A stretch of 64,000 bases of DNA, from contig NZ_PCDP01000019.1 in NCBI RefSeq assembly GCF_003240585.1, forward strand, positions 62,001 to 126,000. Direction: 5' to 3'. The translations under genes were made by a program, and so were the position numbers. This stretch comes from Arminella tubonensis. GTDB lineage: Bacteria > Pseudomonadota > Alphaproteobacteria > Rhizobiales > Rhizobiaceae. The notes under the pieces were generated by a model. The model did no database searches. It was given only the letters and a program-made list of their open reading frames with translations, and was not told the origin of the DNA. Shown one piece after another: positions 35,011-46,771 of the stretch. The first letter of the stretch is position 1; every line of letters starts with the position of its first letter.

Positions 35011-37131
35011 CTATTTTCCGTCCGCATTTCCCAATTGTCGTGTGGCGGCCTTTGGCACAGCTTCCTGTAAATCCGCCTCGTCGGCAAGAATGGAGGCGGC
35101 CTCCTTCAGCAAGACGTCTTTCGCGCTCTTGCGGGCATTTTCAATGGCAATATCAGCACTCAAGCTACGCTCGTCTGCTTGCAGCCCATCGTCTTCACCA
35201 GGGTCCACACCATCGTTTATTTGCTCGCGTGACCTGAGGCGACTTGCTTGAGCCGTCAATTCATTGCGACGTTCGGTTTCATTGAGAGAGACAACCTGTT
35301 TCTCGCGCTGCGCCTTCAGTTCGGCAATGTCTTGTTCAAAGCGCTGGAAATCCTGATCGTTCTGCACCCGAGCATCATGACGGCTCTGCAGTTGGGGCAA
35401 CAATGCCATTATATTTCCGGCAGGCGCATAGTTCGCAGGCTTGACCTTTGTCCACGGCAGCGCGTTGTCGTAACTCGCCTCACCAAAGCGCTTGGGGTCG
35501 GAAAGGCCGGGTAAGCCGATATCAGGCGTCACGCCGCGCAGCTGTGTCGTACCGCCATCGACACGGAAGAACTGGGCGACTGTTAGTTTCAACTCGCCGA
35601 ATTTCGGTTTGCTGTTGTGGGCCACCTGGTCAAGATTGACCACAGTTTGCACGGTACCTTTACCAAAACTGGTTTCGCCGACAATGACACCTCGACCGTA
35701 ATCTTGTATCGCTGCGGCAAAAATCTCGGAAGCCGACGCCGAACCGCGATTGATCAACACACCAACCGGACCTGTCCAGGCAGGCGTCGGAAGATCATCA
35801 CTCTGAATGGCCACCTTGCCGCCAGCATCGCGTTGCTGAACCACCGGGCCTTTGCCGACAAACAGGCCTGTCAAATCGATTGCCTCGGTCAACGAACCGC
35901 CGCCATTATTGCGCAAGTCAATCAGAACGCCGTCGACCTTGTCCTGTTTCAGTTCAACAAGAAGCTTGGCCACATCGCGGCTTGCACTTCTGTAGTCTCT
36001 GTCGCCTTTTCGCCGCGCCTCGAAGTCCTCATAGAACGCGGGTAGGGTAATCACTCCAATTTTACGCGTGGCGTCGCCATCTTTTAGGGACAGGATGGCC
36101 TTCTGGGCAGCCTGCTTTTCGAGGCTGATTTTGTCGCGCGTCAGGCTGATGAGGCGATGGCCGCCATCTGCTCCGGCATCCGCTGGCAAGATGTCCAAGC
36201 GCACGACAGAATCTTTTGCCCCTCGTATCATTTGCACGATTTCATCAAGGCGTGTGCCCACAACTTCCTTTACCGTGCCGTCCTCGCCCTGACCAACACC
36301 GATAATGCGGTCCCCGACCGCGAGCTTGCCGGACAATTGCGCCGGGCCACCCGGCACGAGTTCACGGATCGTCGTATAGTCATCGCGTTCCTGTAATACC
36401 GCCCCAATACCAACCAGCGAAAGCTTCATTGAAATATCGAATTCGGCTGACGCGGTCGCGCCGAAATAGTCCGTGTGCGGGTCAATCGACGTTGTATAGG
36501 CGTCCATGAATGACTGGAACACATCGTCGCTTTTGTACTTGTAGGCGCGCTCAAGCGAGTTTTCGTAGCGCTTGTCGAGCGTATCGCGAATGGCCGCGTC
36601 AGTTTTGCCTGCGAGTTTCAACCGCAGCCAGTCGCTTTTGACGCGTTTGCGCCAAAGTTCATTGCTGTCGGCTTCAGATTGCGGCCAAGGGTCTTTGTCG
36701 CGTAGCAAGGAATAGTCTTCCTGCACGCTGAAATCGAAGTTCTGCTTTAGCAGGTCACGCGCGTAGCTGATGCGGTCGACAACTCGCTGCTCATAAAGGT
36801 TGAAAATCGAGAACGGGATCTGCAGGTCCTCCCGGTTGATGGCGTCATCAATCTTGGCGCTGTCGCCCATGAACTTGTCAATGTCCGCCTGCAGGAAGAG
36901 GACCCGGTCCGGATCTAGAGACTTGATGAACCGGTTCATGATCTTGGCCGACAAGGCATCGTCGAGCGGAACGGGCTTATAGCTGAAACGCGTGAGGAAT
37001 TGTGCGCTCAAATGAGCGGCTTGAGCCTGCTGCTGTAGTGGCGCCAAAACGGGCGGTGGTCCGACTTCCAGAGCATATCCCGACGGTGCAATTGCCAGGA
37101 AAACGCCGAGGAAAATATATCGTATGCGCAT
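35011..37131 (-). CDS. prc: C-terminal processing (tail-specific) protease, long Prc type
   Basis: A 706-residue periplasmic serine protease. The signal peptide is short (MRIRYIFLGVFLAIAPSGYA). Then come a long N-terminal helical domain, a PDZ domain (LVPGGPAQLSGKLAVGDRIIGV) and the S41 catalytic domain with DLRNNGGGSL, the serine in GSASASEIFAAAIQDY and the lysine in GETSFGKGTVQ. A charged C-terminal region follows (RFEQDIAELKAQREKQ). The size and layout match E. coli Prc rather than the CtpA of about 440 residues usual in rhizobia. I use ATG 37131, because it directly precedes the signal peptide; the frame is open to 37248. It would degrade or trim envelope proteins. A long Prc in this kind of genome suggests transfer. 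Confidence 0.9.
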   Translation of the reverse strand: MRIRYIFLGVFLAIAPSGYALEVGPPPVLAPLQQQAQAAHLSAQFLTRFSYKPVPLDDALSAKIMNRFIKSLDPDRVLFLQADIDKFMGDSAKIDDAINREDLQIPFSIFNLYEQRVVDRISYARDLLKQNFDFSVQEDYSLLRDKDPWPQSEADSNELWRKRVKSDWLRLKLAGKTDAAIRDTLDKRYENSLERAYKYKSDDVFQSFMDAYTTSIDPHTDYFGATASAEFDISMKLSLVGIGAVLQERDDYTTIRELVPGGPAQLSGKLAVGDRIIGVGQGEDGTVKEVVGTRLDEIVQMIRGAKDSVVRLDILPADAGADGGHRLISLTRDKISLEKQAAQKAILSLKDGDATRKIGVITLPAFYEDFEARRKGDRDYRSASRDVAKLLVELKQDKVDGVLIDLRNNGGGSLTEAIDLTGLFVGKGPVVQQRDAGGKVAIQSDDLPTPAWTGPVGVLINRGSASASEIFAAAIQDYGRGVIVGETSFGKGTVQTVVNLDQVAHNSKPKFGELKLTVAQFFRVDGGTTQLRGVTPDIGLPGLSDPKRFGEASYDNALPWTKVKPANYAPAGNIMALLPQLQSRHDARVQNDQDFQRFEQDIAELKAQREKQVVSLNETERRNELTAQASRLRSREQINDGVDPGEDDGLQADERSLSADIAIENARKSAKDVLLKEAASILADEADLQEAVPKAATRQLGNADGK

Positions 37132-37595
37132 TCGACTTTGATCCAATTCTCTATCACGACTTTTATGTGCGATGTTGGTGGAACAATTATGTTCTTTTGG
37201 CAACTCAATGGATGCGTTACGTCTTTTTCCGGCATAAATGCTGGACACACAAGCGTGGCAATTCCCGGCCCCAGCATCCGACCGCCCTTCACAACGAGCG
37301 AAAAAACATCCGCCTGAAGACCTTGCGCAGCATGTAGACTTCGCGCTTCCGGTCAGTTGAGCACAGCTGTAATAGTCGGCCCGCGAGACAGGGGATCCAT
37401 CGAAGGTCTTGAGATCCCATCAGGGGTGAGTAGCGGCCTGCACCGTGGCAGGGTGAGGTCGCTAGAATACTCTTTGGAGGCCAATCCTGCCGAAGACAGC
37501 AGACCAAACGCAAGCACAGACCACTCCCCGCAACCCGCAGAGCTTGCTTCATCCAAAACGACGACGTCTGCTGATGAAAATTCCGTGTGATGATC
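37132..37595. other. intergenic region upstream of prc
   Basis: About 460 bases between prc and the end of katG, including the prc promoter. The sequence around 37140-37240 is relatively A+T-rich. No gene is supported; the short frames here have no ribosome-binding site or family resemblance. Confidence 0.45.
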
Positions 37596-37626
37596 CTTGG
37601 ACGTAGCCAAAAGGACTACGTCCAAG
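37596..37626. terminator. 11-bp perfect hairpin after katG
   Basis: CTTGGACGTAG (37596-37606) pairs perfectly with CTACGTCCAAG (37616-37626) over a nine-base loop, 14 bases beyond the katG stop. No T-tract follows on the minus strand, so its strength as a terminator is uncertain. Confidence 0.5.
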
Positions 37627-37640
37627 CGAGCTTTTGCCGA

Positions 37641-40026
<2,386 letters not shown>

Positions 40027-40941
40027 ATGACGAACTTCACACTGAAACAACTTCGCTATTTTGAAGCGCTGGCACGAGACGGCCGCTTCCGGCGCGCAGC
40101 GGACGCCTGTTCGATATCGCAGCCAGCATTGTCAATGCAGATCAAGGAACTCGAGCAGGAGCTAGGCAGCGAGCTCTTTGAGCGGACCGCGCGCGAAGTG
40201 AAATTGACGGCATTCGGACAGATGTTCGCGCTCCGGGTTCGCGACATCCTTCGCGCTGTGGAGGAACTTGGAGATCTGGCACGCGCTTCGCGAGATCCGT
40301 TCCTGACACGCCTGCGCATCGGCATCATTCCAACGATTGCGCCCTATCTGCTACCGGCAATCATAAACGATCTAAGCAGGACGTTCGATGGTATCCAGAT
40401 GCAGGTGCGCGAGACGCAGACATCAAAGTTGATTCAGGAACTGACGCGCGGCGAACTTGACATGGCAATCGTTGCGTTGCCTGTGTCGGAACCCGCCTTC
40501 ACGGAACTCAAGCTATTTGAGGAGGAGTTTGTCCTCGTCCGACGACGCGAAGACGAAGGCAAGCCGGTCCCTGAACGCGATGCGCTGCGCGAAATGCGAT
40601 TGCTGCTGCTTGAGGAAGGGCACTGTTTCCGGGAACAAGCTTTGTCATTCTGCAAGATTGGCTCGACGCGCCCTCGCGAAGTCATGGAAGGTAGCTCTCT
40701 GTCCACATTGGTCCAGATGGTAAGTGCCGGCATCGGTATAACCTTGATCCCGGAGATGGCGGTGTCAGTGGAAAAGCGCTCAGCACAGGTTTCGATCTCG
40801 CGATTTCCGTCTCCCCAACCCTCGCGTACGATCGGAATGATTTGGCGCAATTCAACCCCCCTGATCGCACAGTTCCTGCAGATATCCGAAGTCGTTCGCC
40901 GCTCAGCCGAGACCATGCGCGAGCACCATGCTGTCCGATGA
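40027..40941 (+). CDS. oxyR: hydrogen peroxide-responsive LysR regulator
   Basis: A 304-residue LysR protein. The N-terminal helix-turn-helix (FRRAADACSISQPALSMQIKE) is followed by an effector domain that contains the two redox cysteines C200 and C209 in LLEEGHC-FREQALSFC, matching C199 and C208 of E. coli OxyR. Oxidation joins them in a disulfide and switches on peroxide-defence genes. The divergent katG gene is the obvious target. The start ATG 40027 follows AAGGTGAG. The combination of both cysteines and the katG neighbour makes this assignment firm. Confidence 0.95.
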   Translation: MTNFTLKQLRYFEALARDGRFRRAADACSISQPALSMQIKELEQELGSELFERTAREVKLTAFGQMFALRVRDILRAVEELGDLARASRDPFLTRLRIGIIPTIAPYLLPAIINDLSRTFDGIQMQVRETQTSKLIQELTRGELDMAIVALPVSEPAFTELKLFEEEFVLVRRREDEGKPVPERDALREMRLLLLEEGHCFREQALSFCKIGSTRPREVMEGSSLSTLVQMVSAGIGITLIPEMAVSVEKRSAQVSISRFPSPQPSRTIGMIWRNSTPLIAQFLQISEVVRRSAETMREHHAVR

Positions 40942-41201
40942 CCGCCGTTGTAACGATGCAAACCTCAGATCGGCAAGTTTCACCTCATTCCGGGTTGTCG
41001 CTCGGCGGTCAATCGTTAGAAATTTATTTCAACGATATCAGATATTTAGCCTCGTACGCAATTTGAGAATTGGCATTTGATAGCAAACGACGCCCGCTTT
41101 TACTGAAACTGAGATTGGCTGCGGCGCCCATGATGGCCGAACATCTTAAGATGGGCCTAGAACTTCGAACACTGCGATGCGTGATCGCTTCGGGGTTGCA
41201 T

Positions 41202-42098
41202 TTAAGTATCAAACTTGGCCGGGACGGCCGCATTCTCACGATTGACTGCCGAGCAACACCATTCCCGAAGGATGATCGCCGGTCGAGACAAGTTTTTTGC
41301 GCCAATAAGCCAATAGGCCTTGTCCATATCCGCCGGGAGATCAAAGAGGGTTACCAGCGAGCCTTGTGCGAGTTCAGTCGCAATCAGCGCTGTGGGACAA
41401 AGCGCGACACCCTGACCGCCGATCACCGATCCAATCAGCAAACTGAAATCCGCGAAGGTCAGGCCATCTTGAGGCCTCATGTTGATCCCAGAATTGGCAA
41501 ACCATCGTTCCCATGCCGCAGTCGTCTCATCATGAAGCAACTCGGTATTGAGAAGGTCGGATGGGGAAGCGAACGGACCATTGCGGGCTAGAAAATCAGG
41601 CGAGCACGTCGGGCGCGTTTCCGCGCTGAGAAGCCTTATCGCGTCCATGGCCGGCGAACAACCGTGGCGTATCAGGAGATCAACGCCAGCTGCCTCCGGC
41701 GTTTCCGCGTCCAGGGCATAGGTAACGTTAAACAGAATGTCGGGATGGGCCGCCCGAAAGGCTGGCAAACGCGGAATAAGCCATCTTGTCGCCACGGATG
41801 CTATGCAAGCAAGACTGACCGGCCTGGCTTCACCCGTGGGTGCAACACGCTGGGCTGCCAAAGCGATATGCCTCAGTCCGTGGGTCACAGCGCTGCCGAA
41901 TTCTTGCCCCTCCTTGGTCAATGCGACCCCTCGTGGATGGCGGATGAACAGCGCTGTTCCAAGCCAATCCTCCAGGGCCCGAACATGTTGGCTGATGGCC
42001 GTCGCCGTCAAATTGAGCTCGGACGCGGCCCTGGCAAAGCTCTGATGGCGAGCGGCCGATTCAAAGGCTCTGACACCGTTAAGGGGCGGAAGTTTCAT
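41202..42098 (-). CDS. LysR-family transcriptional regulator (GcvA-like)
   Basis: A 298-residue LysR protein of the GcvA-like branch: MKLPPLNGVRAFESAARHQSF, then SELNLTATAISQHVRALEDWLG and the strand SLACIASVATRWLIPRLPAF. The effector domain continues with LLIRHGCSP and FADFSLLIGSVIGGQGVALCP. It is divergent from the DUF1989 gene 139 bases away and is likely to regulate it. The intergenic region contains a short direct repeat. About 260 bases separate its stop from oxyR, and I see no gene there. Confidence 0.9.
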   Translation of the reverse strand: MKLPPLNGVRAFESAARHQSFARAASELNLTATAISQHVRALEDWLGTALFIRHPRGVALTKEGQEFGSAVTHGLRHIALAAQRVAPTGEARPVSLACIASVATRWLIPRLPAFRAAHPDILFNVTYALDAETPEAAGVDLLIRHGCSPAMDAIRLLSAETRPTCSPDFLARNGPFASPSDLLNTELLHDETTAAWERWFANSGINMRPQDGLTFADFSLLIGSVIGGQGVALCPTALIATELAQGSLVTLFDLPADMDKAYWLIGAKNLSRPAIILREWCCSAVNRENAAVPAKFDT

Positions 42099-42165
42099 GC
42101 GTCATGCATAAGCCAGGCTTGGCCTTAGAGCAAGAATTACTCTGTTGCCGGGAACCGACGCCGAC

Positions 42166-42184
42166 TGATATCTGATATCTGATA
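42166..42184. repeat. TGATATC direct repeats in the LysR/DUF1989 promoter region
   Basis: TGATATC occurs twice in a row and a third partial copy (TGATA) follows, 53 to 72 bases upstream of the DUF1989 start. It may be part of a regulator site or A+T-rich promoter sequence. Confidence 0.4.
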
Positions 42185-42237
42185 GGGAGGGTGAGATTGC
42201 CCGACAGCCCGACAACGCAAATTCAGGAAATCAGAAT

Positions 42238-43101
42238 ATGCCGCCAACGACAGATGTTTCGCCGCCGAGCGACGCAGCGCAGCGACGAGCCAAGCCACCT
42301 GTTGTCGTCTACCCTGTCGAGACGCTTCGGCTGCGTGACATGGGCATGTTGAATGCTGCCAGGGAGAACATGGCAAGGATTGATGAGATCATTGTTCCTG
42401 CCAGAGACGCACGCGCCTTTCGAGTGCCAAAAGGACATTTCTTCCGCGTCATTAGCCTCGAAGGCTCACAGGTCGGCGATCTCAACCTTTGGAATGCCCA
42501 GGATCTATCCGAGCAGTTTTTCAGCGGCAAGACCCGAGCCCTTCATGCCACCCACGTGAACGTCGGCGATCGGCTGTGGAGCAGCTTGCCAAATCTCCGG
42601 CCGATGGCAACGATAACGCATGACACACTTGCGTGGTATGGTTGGGATGACGACGGCGCTGGTATTCACGATGTGATTGGCACCCGTTGCGATCCCTATA
42701 CGAACCGACTCCTCAAAGGGGACGACTATCACCATTGCTGCCATTCAAATCTCGCTCGAGCACTTGCCGCGGAAACGGGGATGACCGTTCAGGACGCCGA
42801 ATCCCATGTTCACGATGTGCTGAATGTGTTTATGTGCACCGGCTTCACGAAAGACACCCATCGGTATTTTATGAAGGCAAGCCCGGTCAGACCTGGCGAC
42901 TTCATCGAATTCTTCGCGGAAATCGACCTCCTCGCAGCCCTGTCCGCGTGTCCAGGTGGCGACTGTGGCACGGGCCATTCCAGCGATGAGGCGAAGTGCT
43001 ACCCGCTTCTGGTGCAGATATTCCAGCCCGATGCCGGGTCACTTTCCGATTGGCGATCGCCTGATAAAAGCACCTATTCGCGTGCGCATGGGCTGAGCTA
43101 G
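42238..43101 (+). CDS. DUF1989 / urea carboxylase-associated family protein
   Basis: A 287-residue protein of the DUF1989 family, members of which accompany urea carboxylase or act in amine and amide metabolism. Family marks are FRVPKGHFFRVISLEGSQVGDLN in part, the GTRCDPYTNRLL segment, HHCCHSNLARAL and the late CPGGDCG cysteine pair, which probably bind a metal. No urea carboxylase or allophanate hydrolase gene is adjacent, so this is a stand-alone copy. It is divergent from a LysR regulator. The reaction is not established. Confidence 0.82.
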   Translation: MPPTTDVSPPSDAAQRRAKPPVVVYPVETLRLRDMGMLNAARENMARIDEIIVPARDARAFRVPKGHFFRVISLEGSQVGDLNLWNAQDLSEQFFSGKTRALHATHVNVGDRLWSSLPNLRPMATITHDTLAWYGWDDDGAGIHDVIGTRCDPYTNRLLKGDDYHHCCHSNLARALAAETGMTVQDAESHVHDVLNVFMCTGFTKDTHRYFMKASPVRPGDFIEFFAEIDLLAALSACPGGDCGTGHSSDEAKCYPLLVQIFQPDAGSLSDWRSPDKSTYSRAHGLS

Positions 43102-43205
43102 AGTGCCAACAAGATGGGAACCATTGTCGCGCCCAGTTGTTATCTGCACACGAGACCTCCATTCGGTTTCAGATTCGCCGTCTCCCTCCAAGATCTCGGC
43201 GCGAC

Positions 43206-43237
43206 AAAAAGCCCGCTGTCCCCCTGCAGCGGGCTTT
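43206..43237. terminator. bidirectional intrinsic terminator
   Basis: AAAGCCCGCTG (43208-43218) pairs perfectly with CAGCGGGCTTT (43227-43237), with flanking A and T runs on both sides. It lies about 105 bases after the DUF1989 stop. The remaining spacer to the next gene (to 43730) shows no supported gene. Confidence 0.85.
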
Positions 43238-43730
43238 TCCGTGGTCTGCACGTCCGCTCTGCGCTCTACGTTGCCTGTCGATAAGGGGCAAAGGTAGTCG
43301 GCTGCGGGGAGAAGCGACGCAGAAAACCAGATTTGAGCGTTTCGATATGAAGTGGGAGATCGACGGTTCGTCGACGGTGTTTGATCTATTCACGGGCATG
43401 CCAGTCATCCTCGCTGGTGAGGCCGTGCGAGGTCTAGAAAAAGAAATATCTCAACAGTTGCAAGGCCGCCAGCGTTCTCGCTGACGACATATGGTTGCGG
43501 TGAGGCGCTGGTTGGGCAACGGCCCTGTCCACTCGATCGCCGTCGAACGGTCGCGGATTGGATCGCCGGAGCCAGTCGGCCGGGGCACTGATCACACCGT
43601 CATCCGTTAGGCTCTTGTTCTCCAATCCACACGTCCGGTCAAACCTTCTGCAAAGGTGCGCCGTTTTAAACATATTGTGTCGTTAGTACGGGTTTTTGCA
43701 CTCGCTCATTCATAAAGGAATTGCCGAGGG
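43238..43730. other. intergenic region upstream of the acyltransferase gene
   Basis: About 490 bases after the terminator. Short frames occur on both strands but none has a ribosome-binding site with protein-like sequence. It should contain the promoter of the membrane protein gene starting at 43731. Confidence 0.45.
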
Positions 43731-44936
43731 ATGGCAGCCAAAATTGCAGTAACCCGCATAGTTGGGATTGATGTTGCCCGTTCCTGTGCGATTTTCTTAG
43801 CGATGGCAAGCCACGTCTGGGTGGTGAGCAAATCCGCAGCTTTCTTTCAGGGAACCTACGTTGACGCACTAAAATTATTGATGGCGCTCGCAACGCCGAC
43901 CTTCATCGTGCTCTTCGGTACGATGCTTGAGGTGGTCTACCTGCCCCGCTTTGAAACTGGCAAGCGCAGTATATCAATAGCTCGCCTGTGGTCACGGGCA
44001 ATTCAATGCTGGTTGCTATACAGTCTCTCTGTCGTCGTTCTGTTTTTCGTCAAGCCAGAATACTCATTCTTTTTTTCTCTATCGACAATTAGCATGCTGG
44101 GGGTGACCCCATTTACGGACATTCTGAAGTTTTACGCAATCGCTCTTACTGTGGCTCCTGCCCTCTTGTGGGCTCGCAAAAGCCTGGGCTTAATCCCGCT
44201 TCTTATTCTAGCCGTCGCCGTTCACATTCTTCATCCAGTCGTGCGAGGGCTGCCAAGCCCCGTGGACCTTGGTCTTCCAATGGAAATGGATCGGCTTGCG
44301 ATGTTCCTTTTTGGAATAGGCGGAGCCAAGCTAGGTGGGCCGTCCGTCTTGCACGGCATGACGCTCGTCATCTTTGGAATGGCACTAGGGAATATCTTGG
44401 TCGGCGCGGCATCGAGCGCGTCGCCAGGAATTGCCCGGCGTGCTTTGTTTGTGCTTTTTGGCGCCGGACTACCGCTTATCGCAGGCGCTTGGTTCGTTGA
44501 TATTGAAACGAAAAAAGGCCTTGGCAACATGGCGATGCGGATGGACAGCGATCCTCTCTACTTCACTGCCGGCATTCTCGGGGCTTACGCCATCACAGCC
44601 GCCACTGTCCTGATTACAATGCGCCAGCCAGCTTCATCTGCTGCGCTTTGGAAATCGCAAACATTCTTTGGCCGGACAAGCCTCTTCACCTTTGCCTTTG
44701 GGAACATGCTGCTCTATTGCGTGCAATTTGAGCCAACCACTCGAATCCAGTCGATGCTACTCGGCGCGCTGCTGATGTCGGCGATTACGGTGCTCAGTTT
44801 TTGCTTTGACAGGGTAGCACAGCAGAATGGTCGGATGGCAAACGCGGTTTCCAGTATCCAAAATTGGATCAACCGCCTTGCCACCATCCTGTCAGACCGC
44901 GGATCGCAGCTCCGTCGCCAAATGAAAACAAGGTAG
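43731..44936 (+). CDS. multi-pass membrane protein, acyltransferase 3 / OpgC-like
   Basis: A 401-residue inner-membrane protein with about ten hydrophobic segments. The first segment carries the arginine-aspartate start seen in acyltransferase-3 and related DUF1624-type enzymes (RIVGIDVARSCAIFLAMASHVW, split here around the His). Members of this superfamily move acyl or succinyl groups onto periplasmic glucans, lipopolysaccharide or polysaccharides. The short cytoplasmic C-terminus is basic. No sugar-polymer genes are adjacent, so the acceptor is unknown. An imperfect hairpin follows the stop near 44951-44970. Confidence 0.65.
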   Translation: MAAKIAVTRIVGIDVARSCAIFLAMASHVWVVSKSAAFFQGTYVDALKLLMALATPTFIVLFGTMLEVVYLPRFETGKRSISIARLWSRAIQCWLLYSLSVVVLFFVKPEYSFFFSLSTISMLGVTPFTDILKFYAIALTVAPALLWARKSLGLIPLLILAVAVHILHPVVRGLPSPVDLGLPMEMDRLAMFLFGIGGAKLGGPSVLHGMTLVIFGMALGNILVGAASSASPGIARRALFVLFGAGLPLIAGAWFVDIETKKGLGNMAMRMDSDPLYFTAGILGAYAITAATVLITMRQPASSAALWKSQTFFGRTSLFTFAFGNMLLYCVQFEPTTRIQSMLLGALLMSAITVLSFCFDRVAQQNGRMANAVSSIQNWINRLATILSDRGSQLRRQMKTR

Positions 44937-45104
44937 CTGCCGCGGCAGGTCAGAAGGCCTGTACTTCAACAGGTCTTCGTTCGGCGGCTTTCAGGTCCGC
45001 ATGGATTTGAAAGCGGCTCTGACCTCGCGTTGGCGCGATCCATCTGAGCCACTTGGGCAACAGTAGGCCACTTGGCCAACAGCAAACCGCGCCTTGCTGA
45101 AGTG

Positions 45105-45121
45105 ATTACCTCCCAGGTAAT
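45105..45121. promoter_or_regulatory. perfect inverted repeat upstream of the CMD gene
   Basis: ATTACCT (45105-45111) and AGGTAAT (45115-45121) form a perfect inverted repeat with a three-base spacer, 90 bases before the CMD start. It is a candidate operator, possibly for the XRE regulator encoded downstream. That link is inference. Confidence 0.5.
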
Positions 45122-45210
45122 TGAGATTATACCGATTTTTTCAGATGGTCGGATCAAGCGCGGAGCGGACGACTGCGCGATTTGAGCCCTGATATCTGAA
45201 AGGTCATGCA

Positions 45211-45762
45211 ATGCCTCATTTTCCAATCCATACCATTGAGACGGCTCCCGATGCGTCAAAACCGGCTCTGCACGGTCTGAATGATGCCTTCGGCTTCATC
45301 CCAAACATCGCAGGTGCCATGTCGACGTCTCCGGTTCTCATCAACTGCCTGGCAGCGCTTTTCCAAAACGTGCATGGAGGCAGTTTTACCGAACCGCAAA
45401 TCCAGATATTGCTGCTGACCGACGCCGTGACGAATGGCTGCGAATGGGCGGTCGGCTTTCATACGCTTCTGGCAATCCGGCAAGGCATTCCCGCCGCAGA
45501 TATCGAGGCAATTCGAAGCGGCGCGTTGCCGATGGAGCCGAAGGCTGCCGCCCTTTCGCTGTTCGCCCGGACACTGATCGAAACCCGCGGGCGATTGACG
45601 GAAGCAGACAAAGACGCGTTTCTTCAGGCCGGTTTCGGCAAGGACGAACTCCTCGAGGTGATCGCTGTCGTCGCCGCCTCGACGATCACCAATTATACCG
45701 GCAGTGTCACCCGTCCAGTTCTTGAGCCGCCGTTTGATGCATACGCGTGGGTGAAGCCCTGA
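45211..45762 (+). CDS. carboxymuconolactone decarboxylase (CMD/AhpD) family protein
   Basis: A 183-residue CMD-family protein. In AhpD-type members a C-x-x-C-x-x-x-H motif gives peroxide-reducing or thiol activity. Here the motif reads C77-E-W-A80-V-G-F-H84, so the second cysteine is replaced by alanine and disulfide cycling at this site is unlikely. The surrounding family pattern (GFIPNIAGAMSTSPVLI, then VTNGCEWAVGFHTLLA) is intact. It lies 60 bases upstream of an XRE regulator gene in the same direction, so the two probably form an operon. A different, perhaps decarboxylase-like, role is possible. Confidence 0.85.
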   Translation: MPHFPIHTIETAPDASKPALHGLNDAFGFIPNIAGAMSTSPVLINCLAALFQNVHGGSFTEPQIQILLLTDAVTNGCEWAVGFHTLLAIRQGIPAADIEAIRSGALPMEPKAAALSLFARTLIETRGRLTEADKDAFLQAGFGKDELLEVIAVVAASTITNYTGSVTRPVLEPPFDAYAWVKP

Positions 45763-45822
45763 TATAGAATGGGTCAGGCCGCCCCTGGCGGCCAGCCCGC
45801 CGCTACGGTTTATTCGGACACC

Positions 45823-46668
45823 ATGACCAAAGCTTTTTCGGCCTTGCAGCCCTCCCATCCCACGACAGCCGGCACACAGCTGCGCCATTGGCGAGAAATC
45901 CGGGGCAAACCGCAGCTGGAACTCGCCCTGGACACGGGTATCTCGCAGAAGCATGTGAGCTTCGTCGAGACCGGGAGATCGACGCCAAGCCGACAGATGA
46001 TCATCGACATCGCCGATGCGTTGCAGATTCCCCTACGCGAGCGCAATCCCATCTTTGTCGCGGCAGGATACGCGCCAGTTTACCGCGACGAACCGCTCGA
46101 TGCACCTTCCATGCAGAGCATTGATCGCGCGATAAAACGCGTGTTGCGCCAGCATGATCCATTTCCTGCGATCGTCATGGATCGCTATTGGAACGTCATC
46201 GAGACCAACACGTCGGCCCCAGCCTTCTTTAGTCGGTTCATCGACCTCTCGGTGCGACCGAGGCCACGCAATCTTCTGCACCTCATGTTCGATCCCGAGG
46301 GGATGCGGCCCTTCCTGTTGTGCTGGGAGGAAACGGCTCTCAGCCTTCTGTGGCGCGTCCAAAGGGAAGCGATCGGTCAAGTTTCCGATGAACGCACGCA
46401 GATGCTCCTGGCAGAGCTCATGGCCTATCCTGATATACCGCAGGACCCGCGTTCCAGCCTGGAGACGCCTGTGCTGCCGATGATCCCGCTAAGGTTTCGG
46501 GCGGAACGCTATACCCTCAACCTATTCTCTATGATCACCACGGTCGGCACACCGCAGACTATAGCGGTCGAGGAAATGCGCATCGAAACGATGTTTCCGG
46601 CCGACGAAGAGACTGAAGGCTTCTATCTGGACTTCATGAGCAGGAATGACATCGGCAGCGGCAACTGA
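45823..46668 (+). CDS. XRE-family regulator with MmyB-like ligand-binding domain
   Basis: A 281-residue protein starting at ATG 45823. The N-terminal helix-turn-helix (TQLRHWREIRGKPQLELA and ISQKHVSFVETGRSTPS) is joined to an MmyB-like domain (VMDRYWNVIETNTSAPAFF and RNLLHLMFDPEGMRPFL), a PAS-related fold that may bind fatty acid or other small ligands. Such regulators commonly control an adjacent oxidoreductase. Here the likely target is the CMD gene directly upstream, or the operon including itself. The effector is not known. Confidence 0.9.
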   Translation: MTKAFSALQPSHPTTAGTQLRHWREIRGKPQLELALDTGISQKHVSFVETGRSTPSRQMIIDIADALQIPLRERNPIFVAAGYAPVYRDEPLDAPSMQSIDRAIKRVLRQHDPFPAIVMDRYWNVIETNTSAPAFFSRFIDLSVRPRPRNLLHLMFDPEGMRPFLLCWEETALSLLWRVQREAIGQVSDERTQMLLAELMAYPDIPQDPRSSLETPVLPMIPLRFRAERYTLNLFSMITTVGTPQTIAVEEMRIETMFPADEETEGFYLDFMSRNDIGSGN

Positions 46669-46771
46669 GCGGCAAGACGCCATTCGGGCTACGATAGCAG
46701 AAATGACCGGAACGGACCGAGAATAGTCGCCCGACTTTCATCTATGTGGTAACGGGCTCATAGCCTATTCA

